From the NCBI RefSeq assembly GCF_900205865.1, contig NZ_LT906662.1, positions 620,001 to 684,000 of the forward strand: 64,000 nt of DNA, in the 5' to 3' direction. This document shows, one piece after another, positions 44,248-54,040 of the stretch (positions are counted from its first letter, which is position 1; each line of letters opens with the position of its first letter). Source of the DNA: Thermoanaerobacterium sp. RBIITD. GTDB lineage: Bacteria; Bacillota; Thermoanaerobacteria; Thermoanaerobacterales; Thermoanaerobacteraceae. A program made the translations under genes and the position numbers. The notes under the pieces were generated by a model. The model ran no database searches. It was given only the letters and a program-made list of their open reading frames with translations, and was not told where the DNA came from.

Positions 44248-45813
44248 TCATATCTCAGTCATCTTTCTAATATTGTTTTTAATGTCGACTACATCATCTT
44301 CATCAGCAAGCAAAACAATATAATCTCCAGATAGGATCTTTGTATTTCCTTTAGGAATAATTTCTATTCCTCCTCTTTTTATACCCACTACAAGGCAGTT
44401 ATACGGCCATTCTATATCTTTTAACTTTTTCCCATCTATAAAAGAACCAACGGCAACAGGTATCTCAAACAAGATTTTGTTAGCATCATTATAATTATCT
44501 ATATTTGCTTTTTTAATATTTTTTATTATCCTATTAAGCAGTGATTCATAGATAGGCATGTTTTTTAATAATCCTGATACAATGTATGATGTTATTGATA
44601 CAGTACTTAGTGCAAGCAAATGGCTAAATGAGCCCGTCATTTCAGTAACTAAAAGACTACCTGTAATAGGAGCTCTAACAACGGCAGCAAAATATCCCGC
44701 CATAGCCAAAACAATAAAGTCTTTTAAATATAATTGATCGATATTAAAAATGTTTATTGTTATTATTCCATACACATTGCCTATTAAAGCGCCAATCGCA
44801 AGAAGAGGCATGAATATGCCGCCTGGCACTCCTGATCCATAGCTTACCATCGTGAATAAAAATTTTGCCAAAAGCATTACCAAGACAAATTTCAAGCCCA
44901 AATTTGCATTGCTAATCTTATTTACAAGGCTTTCACCACCACCAAGTGCTGCCGGTATGAATAATCCTATAACAACTGATAAAACTAGCGGAATAATAAG
45001 CTTCAATTGTGGTATTTTTACATATCTATTGTAGATATCCTGTGACTCTAAAAGCGCTTTATTAAATAAAATGCCACCAAGCCCAATTATCACTCCCAGC
45101 ACCATAAGGTATGCATAATGAGAAAACGGAACTATAGGCAAATTGGTAATGCCAAATACTGTTTTAAGTCCGAGAAAAGTGTCAGTGATGTACGTCGCAG
45201 TAAGTGACGCCACCATTGACGATACGAGAACAAGCGGAGAGAAATTTTTGTGAAGTTCCTCAAGTGAAAATATTACACCTGCTAATGGTGCATTAAATGC
45301 TGCTGCTAATCCAGCGCCAGCACCACATGTAATAAGATACTTTTCCTCAAAACGAAGCCTTTTAAATGACCTGCTGACACCTTGTCCTATAGAAGCGCCA
45401 AGTTGGACACAAGGACCTTCACGTCCTAATGATAATCCAGCACTTATCATCAATATTGTACCTATAAACTTAAGTATTAATATTCTCAACCAGTTTAATT
45501 TAAAATAACCTATGATTGTTCCTTCCACTTGTGGTATACCGCTGCCGCTTATCATAGGTTCTAACTTCAGCAGATAATTTACAAATAGACCTAATGCGAT
45601 TAAAAATACAAGCCATATAGGTATCAAGTAAATCCTGTTATCTAAAAATTTGTATAAAATTAATATGAATGTACCAGCCTTTTCTAATATAAATCTAAAA
45701 AGAGATACAATAAGTCCTGTGAATATACCTACAACAATTCCTTCTACTACTAATCTCTCTTTGAAGTTTTCTCTATTTTTAAATATTTCGTATATATGAC
45801 TATTTCCGTTCAT
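44248..45813 (-). CDS. ClC-family chloride channel/antiporter with RCK_C domain
   Basis: About 521 residues from the ATG at 45813, which has GGGAGG upstream (the frame opens at 45828). Selectivity-filter motifs of the ClC family are present: GSGIPQVEG, GREGPCVQLGASIG, and later GSGVPGGIFMPLLAIGA. A glutamate equivalent to the gating Glu is in GREGP. A C-terminal RCK_C (TrkA_C) domain is present (EIPVAVGSFIDGKKLKDIEWP; GNTKILSGDYIVLLADEDD). RCK_C domains bind nucleotides and, in several firmicutes, c-di-AMP. The gene is divergent from a BusR-like regulator that has the same domain. Confidence 0.92.
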   Translation of the reverse strand: MNGNSHIYEIFKNRENFKERLVVEGIVVGIFTGLIVSLFRFILEKAGTFILILYKFLDNRIYLIPIWLVFLIALGLFVNYLLKLEPMISGSGIPQVEGTIIGYFKLNWLRILILKFIGTILMISAGLSLGREGPCVQLGASIGQGVSRSFKRLRFEEKYLITCGAGAGLAAAFNAPLAGVIFSLEELHKNFSPLVLVSSMVASLTATYITDTFLGLKTVFGITNLPIVPFSHYAYLMVLGVIIGLGGILFNKALLESQDIYNRYVKIPQLKLIIPLVLSVVIGLFIPAALGGGESLVNKISNANLGLKFVLVMLLAKFLFTMVSYGSGVPGGIFMPLLAIGALIGNVYGIITINIFNIDQLYLKDFIVLAMAGYFAAVVRAPITGSLLVTEMTGSFSHLLALSTVSITSYIVSGLLKNMPIYESLLNRIIKNIKKANIDNYNDANKILFEIPVAVGSFIDGKKLKDIEWPYNCLVVGIKRGGIEIIPKGNTKILSGDYIVLLADEDDVVDIKNNIRKMTEI

Positions 45814-46009
45814 ATGACTACCTCCCATGGTTTCATAAAAAATTATACATCAAATACATTCATAAGTTAAGTATGGAATATCGAGTCAGTTCTATTGTTT
45901 TATTCGTCGTTTATCTAAAATTAGGACGCTAGAGCCATTACAATGCTTCATTGACTAAACATGCATTATAATATATAATTTAATCAAATTTTAAACAGGA
46001 GGCTTTATT
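45814..46009. promoter_or_regulatory. Divergent intergenic region clcA-type / busR-type
   Basis: About 196 nt between two divergent starts, so it holds both promoters. I could not identify a clear operator by eye. Confidence 0.4.
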
Positions 46010-46630
46010 ATGGCAACAATTGAAAAGCCAAAATATCGTCAGATATCACTTGATATTGCAAGAAAAATAATAAATGGCGATATAAAAGAAGGCGAGAAGC
46101 TTTATGGCAGGTCTGAACTTGCTGCACTATACAATGTATCGCCTGAGACGATAAGAAGAGCTATTACAGTATTGAAGGATATGGGTGTTGTTTCAGTATT
46201 GCATGGGAGTGGAATAATCATAAAATCAAGAGATTTGGCTTATAAATATGTAGATAGGTTCAACGAAACCGAATCATTAGAACAGCTTCAAAAAAAGCTT
46301 GAAAAGCTAATAAAGATTAAGAAGAGATTAGATGACGATTTGTCATCTATAATTGATAGAATAATAGATTATACAGTGAGTCTTAAAAACATAAATCCAT
46401 TCAATCCTTTTGAAATTGAAATAAAAAGCAACACAAAGGCTATAGGAAAAACATTGTCAGAGCTTAACTTCTGGCAAAATACTGGCGGCACAATAATAGG
46501 TATACGAAGAGGTGATAAGATCATATTATCACCTGGGCCATATGCCGAGATAAAGTTCGGCGACATACTCGTAATCGTAGGCGATGGAGATGTTCCAATG
46601 AAGACTAAACATTTTTTGTACAATGATTAG
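46010..46630 (+). CDS. BusR-like repressor (GntR HTH + RCK_C)
   Basis: 206 residues. A GntR-type winged helix (RQISLDIARKIINGDIKEGE; LAALYNVSPETIRRAITVLK) is followed by a coiled coil (about residues 80-125) and an RCK_C domain (GKTLSELNFWQNTGGTIIGI, AEIKFGDILVIVGDGD). This is the BusR layout: a tetrameric repressor that senses cyclic di-AMP and represses the busA glycine-betaine transporter. CAGGAGG precedes the ATG. The adjacent transporter here is only a fragment, and an RCK-ClC gene is divergent. Confidence 0.85.
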   Translation: MATIEKPKYRQISLDIARKIINGDIKEGEKLYGRSELAALYNVSPETIRRAITVLKDMGVVSVLHGSGIIIKSRDLAYKYVDRFNETESLEQLQKKLEKLIKIKKRLDDDLSSIIDRIIDYTVSLKNINPFNPFEIEIKSNTKAIGKTLSELNFWQNTGGTIIGIRRGDKIILSPGPYAEIKFGDILVIVGDGDVPMKTKHFLYND

Positions 46631-47414
46631 TCTTCTTTTTATTTATATGATTAACATGCTTGCAACATTAATTGAAAAAAATACTGATTTAAAAGTAGTA
46701 AGAAAATTAAACCTCGGCGGTACTGACATAGCTTTTAATGCATTAAAATCTGGCGGTATTGACATGTACGTAGAGTATACGGGTACAGGACTTGTTAACA
46801 TTTTAAAGAAGCCGTCACAAAACAACGCAGATACAGTATACAATGAAATAAAGAAAGACTTTAATGATAAATACAATCTAGACTGGCTAGAACCAATAGG
46901 TTTCAACAACACATACACACTTGCGGTATCACCTTCTGTAGAAGAAAAATACCACCCTAAGTCTATCACAGATCTTACAAAAATCTCAGATAACTTAGTA
47001 TTGGGAAGCACAATGGAATTTACAGAAAGACCTGACGGATATCCGGGATTGCAGAAAGCTTACAATATCAATTTTAAATCTGTAAAAAGCATGGATTCAG
47101 GTTTAAGATACCCCGCTATACAAAAGGGAGATGTCGATGTAATTGACGCTTTTTCAATAGATGGGATGCTTGAAGCCTTTACTTTAATAGTTCTTAAAGA
47201 TGACAAGAACTTCTTCCCACCATACTATGCTGCACCGCTCGTAAGAAATGATACACTAAAAAAACATCCAGGATTGGAAAGCGTATTAAATAAGCTTGCT
47301 GGGCAGATAGATGATGAAACAATGAGAAAATTAAACTACAAAGTTGACAAACTAGGTGAAGATCCAAAAACAGTAGCTGATAATTTCCTAAAATCAAAAG
47401 GTCTAATCAAATAA
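46623..47414 (+). pseudogene. Truncated glycine-betaine-type substrate-binding protein (OpuAC)
   Basis: The binding-protein fold begins abruptly inside the domain (MLATLIEKNTDLKVVRKLNL, about 46652 on), followed by GGIDMYVEYTGTGLVNILKK, YTLAVSPSVEEKYHPKSIT and IQKGDVDVIDAFSID. The C-terminus is complete (FLKSKGLIK). The signal or permease part and the ATPase gene are missing. The open frame to 46623 only overlaps the end of busR by accident. Since BusR normally regulates a busAA-busAB operon, this looks like the 3' end of the target operon left after an internal deletion. Confidence 0.75.
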
Positions 47415-47425
47415 CAATAAACAAC

Positions 47426-47464
47426 GGACGGTCATAATTTTCAAAAGGACCGCCCCTATTTTTT
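47426..47464 (+). terminator. Terminator after the truncated binding protein
   Basis: CGGTC and GACCG (with outer GG/CC) form a hairpin with a long loop, followed by CCCCTATTTTTTT. Confidence 0.6.
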
Positions 47465-47699
47465 TAAAAAAGTAAATAGATAGAAGTTCAACATATTATA
47501 TTGCGTATTATACTTTTATTGAATCATCAAATAACTTTTCAAATTCCTTTTGTATATCAAGTAAATTTTGCGTGCCTCTAGCTGGATCCCCATAAACGGC
47601 CTAGATAACCTCCTTTGTCAAGACAGATTTTTATCGGCTTTTAGGAAAACTACCTCCTTCCTAAATTATAATATATTGGTAATTAAATATTGAATCTTT

Positions 47700-48364
47700 A
47701 ATTTGCTTTTTCCAGAGTATTTCTACCATATGCGCACTCATTTTGCTTTTTTTTGAGCCTGAAGTACTAGTATCTCTTTATCATTATTCGTAATGCTCAT
47801 TCAGCAGCTTCTAATACGAATGGTAACTCTATTTGTATACACTTGTAGTTAACCTTAATTCCTTCCCATCTTAGCTGGGTCTGGGCTGTAATACGCTTAT
47901 AACCATATAAAAGTACATTGTGTGTAGATCTCATCAATTCGGCCCTTTATTACTATGTCTTCTTCGGATTGCGTTAATAGTTTGTAGTAAATACTTGTAC
48001 AGATTAAGGTTTAATAAATTTACCTGTTCAGCAATTGAAATCTTTTTATTGTCTGGTTTCAGTAAAGCAATCGCTCCTCACGCATGAGAAATGATTCCAG
48101 ATTTTTTTTGAGCTACTCCAATTTTGTTGTTATTCGTCTTATTTCTTTCATCCTCTTTCCTTCTGTTGAACTTTTCTCTTTTTTTAATTTATTGTCATTT
48201 CTCTCGAATAATCGAGGGAGATTTTTTAAGGCTATTCTTTACCATTTACTTAAAAGAGATGGATTAACCTCATTTCTGATGCGATTTGAGATAAGGTCTT
48301 TTTCTTCTTTCAAAAATTCCAGTAAAACTTTGGATTTAAACTCTGGTGAATATACCTTTTTCAT
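47700..48364 (-). mobile_element. Decayed IS3-family transposase remnant
   Basis: On the minus strand a 41-codon OrfA-like start (MKKVYSPEFKSKVLLEFLKE, stop at 48239) resembles IS3 OrfA but is truncated. Further downstream, in several frames, pieces such as KISIAEQVNLLNLNLYKYL and IDEIYTQCTF resemble OrfB of IS3-family elements (RIDEIYTECPF). Multiple stops break it. No intact inverted repeats seen. It lies next to the leader-distal end of the CRISPR array. Confidence 0.65.
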
Positions 48365-48462
48365 ATTTTTATTTTATCATATTTCTTAAAATCGATGATT
48401 TTTTATCTTAATTTATGGATTCATTAAAAAGATTTATTATCACTTGATTTATATGATAAAGC
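48365..48462. other. Flank of the CRISPR array (leader-distal side)
   Basis: About 100 nt of AT-rich DNA between the IS3 remnant and the first repeat. It shows no leader-like features and no cas gene, consistent with the array being transcribed from the other side. Confidence 0.4.
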
Positions 48463-51400
48463 ATTTCAATTCCACTATGGTTCGATTTAAATAAAGCCCT
48501 TTTCAGGTACATTTATGATGTCTTTAACGTTTCAATTCCACTATGGTTCGATTTAAATCCCCAATCGTCCATTCCTGCTGCAGCTGCTTTAAAGCCTTTC
48601 AATTCCACTATGGTTCGATTTAAATAGATTACTGATATTGTACCGCCTAATGGCATGATAGACTTTCAATTCCACTATGGTTCGATTTAAATGTAACCAT
48701 TTTAAAAATCTAAAAAGGCTAAATCCAGCTTTCAATTCCACTATGGTTCGATTTAAATGGTATTCGAGGTTTAGACACAGGAAAGGATTTCTATCTTTCA
48801 ATTCCACTATGGTTCGATTTAAATCAAAACAACGTATGGGACCGACAGGAACAATTCAGCGTTTCAATTCCACTATGGTTCGATTTAAATGAAAAACAAG
48901 CGAATGCAGAAGGCGACGAATTCTACGTTTCAATTCCACTATGGTTCGATTTAAATTCATTGCCGTTTTTTGTGTAGTTTGTCTTTTTGGCCAGTTTCAA
49001 TTCCACTATGGTTCGATTTAAATTATACCGTTGATGGAAACATAATAAATTTTAGAAAGTTTCAATTCCACTATGGTTCGATTTAAATTAATTTACTTAT
49101 AAATGTTGTAAATGGTATTATTTCGTTTCAATTCCACTATGGTTCGATTTAAATGAAATTAAAATGAATATAGCATATAAGCCTATAATTGTTTCAATTC
49201 CACTATGGTTCGATTTAAATTGCTTGATGAACCTGTAGACATGAACAATCATGCTAGTTTCAATTCCACTATGGTTCGATTTAAATACGGGCTCTTTTTT
49301 TATGTGTGTTACAAGGCAGGTGGTTTCAATTCCACTATGGTTCGATTTAAATAAGAGAGAAAAAAAGGCTGAAAAAGAAAAAAAAAGAGTTTCAATTCCA
49401 CTATGGTTCGATTTAAATTAGCATAATATTCCCCATAAATAGTTTGTCTTGATAAGTTTCAATTCCACTATGGTTCGATTTAAATTCCCCAAGATTCAGC
49501 ACGATTAACATAATTTCGAAAGTTTCAATTCCACTATGGTTCGATTTAAATTTGCCACAAGGTGTCAAATTGCAAACAATTCAAAAGGTTTCAATTCCAC
49601 TATGGTTCGATTTAAATGTTCCAGGAAGTCAACAGCAGTGTTCAGTCATATTTGTTTCAATTCCACTATGGTTCGATTTAAATTCGTCAGGAAATGAATA
49701 TTAGCTGTGATGAGCATATGAGTTTCAATTCCACTATGGTTCGATTTAAATAATAGTCTATATCATTTATTGGTTAAGAATTTTGGTGTTTCAATTCCAC
49801 TATGGTTCGATTTAAATTTGATTCGTGAATATAACTGCTCTGGCTGATAAAGCGTTTCAATTCCACTATGGTTCGATTTAAATGCGTCACCGCCTACATT
49901 TGTTGTCGCCATTTCAAAGTTTCAATTCCACTATGGTTCGATTTAAATGATTAATACACAGCTTAATAATTCAGTTGATGACAGGTTTCAATTCCACTAT
50001 GGTTCGATTTAAATTTTCCGAAAAAGCCGGGGATTGTCTGGGTGAAAAAGTTTCAATTCCACTATGGTTCGATTTAAATCGGAATAGACCGCACCAGGCT
50101 TGCACGAATAGAACTGTTTCAATTCCACTATGGTTCGATTTAAATTTGTATGTTATTGCCTGCTGCTGGTCGTTCCATAGCCGTTTCAATTCCACTATGG
50201 TTCTATTTAAATCCCTTTTTACCTCCTGCCTTCTAACCTTACAGCCAAGTTTCAATTCCACTATGGTTCGATTTAAATATATTTTATGTTCATCTTAAAA
50301 CCTCCTAAAAAATAGTTTCAATTCCACTATGGTTCGATTTAAATCTTCAGGCATAGCCGATATGCCTAATAAAAATAAGGGTTTCAATTCCACTATGGTT
50401 CGATTTAAATTTACTTTTTGCATATAAATACCAAATATATTTCCACGTTTCAATTCCACTATGGTTCGATTTAAATTTTAAATTCCTTTCGTTAAAGATT
50501 CCGTTCCGTTCTCACTGGTTTCAATTCCACTATGGTTCGATTTAAATGTAATGTTGGCTTATGCAATTACCGTCCATAAGTCACGTTTCAATTCCACTAT
50601 GGTTCGATTTAAATCACAATGATAAAAGGTGGATATTGAACTAGCAAGAAAGTTTCAATTCCACTATGGTTCGATTTAAATCATATAACCCTATAATAGC
50701 TACAATAATTATTAATATGTTTCAATTCCACTATGGTTCGATTTAAATTATAAAGAAATGAGTAGCCTCAGACATAATGACAAGGTTTCAATTCCACTAT
50801 GGTTCGATTTAAATTTATTGGATTATCGAATGGTATAATTGAAATAAATACAGTTTCAATTCCACTATGGTTCGATTTAAATATTACAACAACCTAATAG
50901 CAATAGTATTTTTTCAAAGTTTCAATTCCACTATGGTTCGATTTAAATAAAAACTTAATGTTGTGTTTTCATTGAATGATAATTTGTTTCAATTCCACTA
51001 TGGTTCGATTTAAATTGCAAATGTCACTGGAATATTAGATCTTACGACAACGTTTCAATTCCACTATGGTTCGATTTAAATACAAGTACAGACAGAAACA
51101 TCAAGAATATCTACTTTGTTTCAATTCCACTATGGTTCGATTTAAATGCCAGCCAATGACAATCTGTACAGGGTAAGAAAGTCTGTTTCAATTCCACTAT
51201 GGTTCGATTTAAATAAAGGCTAATGAGCAGCATGAACAAATACGAGAAAAGTTTCAATTCCACTATGGTTCGATTTAAATTCAAAACAAGGCAAAGAAGG
51301 ATTATGTGCTTGACACGGTTTCAATTCCACTATGGTTCGATTTAAATTTGGGCTGGCAGCCAGTGTTGACATTGACGGAATCAGTTTCAATTCCACTATG

Positions 51401-51612
51401 GTTCGATTTAAATTGTACTGCCAATGCAAGTGCGATTACAAGGTCATCAGTTTCAATTCCACTATGGTTCGATTTAAATTCTACAGCAGAGTTAGGTCAA
51501 GCCCTTGAACGTACTGGTTTCAATTCCACTATGGTTCGATTTAAATTTATATGTTGTAGTATGTATCCAAGGGGCTAGATACGTTTCAATTCCACTATGG
51601 TTCGATTTAAAT

Positions 51613-51980
51613 GCGCCAGCCGTTCCGCGAGTTCGTCGCCGATATCATGTTTCAATTCCACTATGGTTCGATTTAAATTTGCGGACGTATTTCGTGTTCT
51701 TTTCTCTGCAGTGCGTTTCAATTCCACTATGGTTCGATTTAAATGCTTAAAGGGATCATTGACAGAGAAGGTGATGCACAGTTTCAATTCCACTATGGTT
51801 CGATTTAAATCATCAGAACTAACCGCTAGTGAAGCTCAAAAATTTATGTTTCAATTCCACTATGGTTCGATTTAAATAAGAATATATATTTAACAAAGAA
51901 TATGAAACTGAGCAGTTTCAATTCCACTATGGTTCGATTTAAATTGTAGCGGTAAAGTCCATCACGTTTACGTAAAGTTC
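51613..51980. repeat. Spacer block A, copy 1 (6 spacers)
   Basis: Six consecutive spacers, starting GCGCCAGCCGTTCC and ending at TGTAGCGGTAAAG..., reappear in the same order at 53541-53908. Both copies are 368 bp. Confidence 0.9.
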
Positions 51981-52181
51981 GTTTCAATTCCACTATGGTT
52001 CGATTTAAATCAGAAAAAATAAAACAAGCAGAACAATTAAATAACGAGTTTCAATTCCACTATGGTTCGATTTAAATATTCACCATCAATCAATGCCAAT
52101 ATTGAATCCTCTGCGTTTCAATTCCACTATGGTTCGATTTAAATTAATTGTTATAAACCGTGTACTGATAGCACTCTTTGT
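51945..52181. repeat. Spacer block B, copy 1 (4 spacers)
   Basis: Four spacers beginning TGTAGCGGTAAAG and ending TAATTGTTATAAACC... recur at 52478-52714. Block B overlaps block A by one spacer, so the shared spacer occurs three times. Confidence 0.9.
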
Positions 52182-52477
52182 GTTTCAATTCCACTATGGT
52201 TCGATTTAAATAATATTCAAAAAGGTCACTGGAATTGATATATAACTAGTTTCAATTCCACTATGGTTCGATTTAAATGGGGACCATATTCTACTAAAGA
52301 AGTTAATGAATTTTGTTTCAATTCCACTATGGTTCGATTTAAATCTAAACTTGCAAAATGAATATCACCACCCGGAATCGGGTTTCAATTCCACTATGGT
52401 TCGATTTAAATTTTCATTTTTTTAGTCTTGATTGCACCGCATAAAAAGTTTCAATTCCACTATGGTTCGATTTAAAT

Positions 52478-52714
52478 TGTAGCGGTAAAGTCCATCACGT
52501 TTACGTAAAGTTCGTTTCAATTCCACTATGGTTCGATTTAAATCAGAAAAAATAAAACAAGCAGAACAATTAAATAACGAGTTTCAATTCCACTATGGTT
52601 CGATTTAAATATTCACCATCAATCAATGCCAATATTGAATCCTCTGCGTTTCAATTCCACTATGGTTCGATTTAAATTAATTGTTATAAACCGTGTACTG
52701 ATAGCACTCTTTGT
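52478..52714. repeat. Spacer block B, copy 2
   Basis: 237 bp identical in order and content to 51945-52181, as judged by eye. Confidence 0.9.
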
Positions 52715-53209
52715 GTTTCAATTCCACTATGGTTCGATTTAAATGCTATAGCTTTGTTTACCGGCCTGTAACTTATAAAGGTTTCAATTCCACTATGGTT
52801 CGATTTAAATTGGACTTGAAAAGCTGCTTATGACTGCTCCTGTTGAGTTTCAATTCCACTATGGTTCGATTTAAATCTATAGACTTTAATCAATTAGTAT
52901 TAAATAAATTAGGTTTCAATTCCACTATGGTTCGATTTAAATGCTGTTTTATAAGCCAGTCTGTCCATCTGTCTAATAAGTTTCAATTCCACTATGGTTC
53001 GATTTAAATCTGATGGCAAGCCTTATAACGCACTTGTTATGTGCCCGTTTCAATTCCACTATGGTTCGATTTAAATTGATGGGCAGTAAACTTGAAGCTG
53101 CAATGAACATTGAGTTTCAATTCCACTATGGTTCGATTTAAATTCAATATTCAGAATTAGGATTTCCTGTCATATGTGGGTTTCAATTCCACTATGGTTC
53201 GATTTAAAT

Positions 53210-53311
53210 AAAGAACCATATTCATGCTTTTTCAACACTTTGTACGTTTCAATTCCACTATGGTTCGATTTAAATATAACCGTCTGTCAGGACTATACAT
53301 ACGTTTGGTCT
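53210..53311. repeat. Spacer block C, copy 1 (2 spacers)
   Basis: Spacers AAAGAACCATATTC... and ATAACCGTCTGTC... recur at 53939-54040. Confidence 0.9.
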
Positions 53312-53540
53312 GTTTCAATTCCACTATGGTTCGATTTAAATTATTTTTGTATTTGTTGCTATTGGTTCAACAAAATGGTTTCAATTCCACTATGGTTCGA
53401 TTTAAATAAAATTGCTGATAATGAGTTGACAACTCCTAACACAGTTTCAATTCCACTATGGTTCGATTTAAATACATTGACAGAAACAGACTGGATAGCT
53501 GAGATACTTAGTTTCAATTCCACTATGGTTCGATTTAAAT

Positions 53541-53908
53541 GCGCCAGCCGTTCCGCGAGTTCGTCGCCGATATCATGTTTCAATTCCACTATGGTTCGAT
53601 TTAAATTTGCGGACGTATTTCGTGTTCTTTTCTCTGCAGTGCGTTTCAATTCCACTATGGTTCGATTTAAATGCTTAAAGGGATCATTGACAGAGAAGGT
53701 GATGCACAGTTTCAATTCCACTATGGTTCGATTTAAATCATCAGAACTAACCGCTAGTGAAGCTCAAAAATTTATGTTTCAATTCCACTATGGTTCGATT
53801 TAAATAAGAATATATATTTAACAAAGAATATGAAACTGAGCAGTTTCAATTCCACTATGGTTCGATTTAAATTGTAGCGGTAAAGTCCATCACGTTTACG
53901 TAAAGTTC
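53541..53908. repeat. Spacer block A, copy 2
   Basis: Second copy of the six-spacer block at 51613, followed directly by the second copy of block C. Confidence 0.9.
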
Positions 53909-53938
53909 GTTTCAATTCCACTATGGTTCGATTTAAAT

Positions 53939-54040
53939 AAAGAACCATATTCATGCTTTTTCAACACTTTGTACGTTTCAATTCCACTATGGTTCGATTT
54001 AAATATAACCGTCTGTCAGGACTATACATACGTTTGGTCT
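53939..54040. repeat. Spacer block C, copy 2
   Basis: Second copy of the two-spacer block at 53210. Confidence 0.9.

Noticed and set aside
48084-48389. Plus-strand 101-codon frame
   Set aside because: It is antisense to the decayed IS3 OrfA-like piece and lacks a ribosome site.
48365-48462. CRISPR leader on the left flank
   Set aside because: Repeat orientation (minus-strand ATTGAAAC end) and degenerate left-end repeats argue that this is the trailer end.
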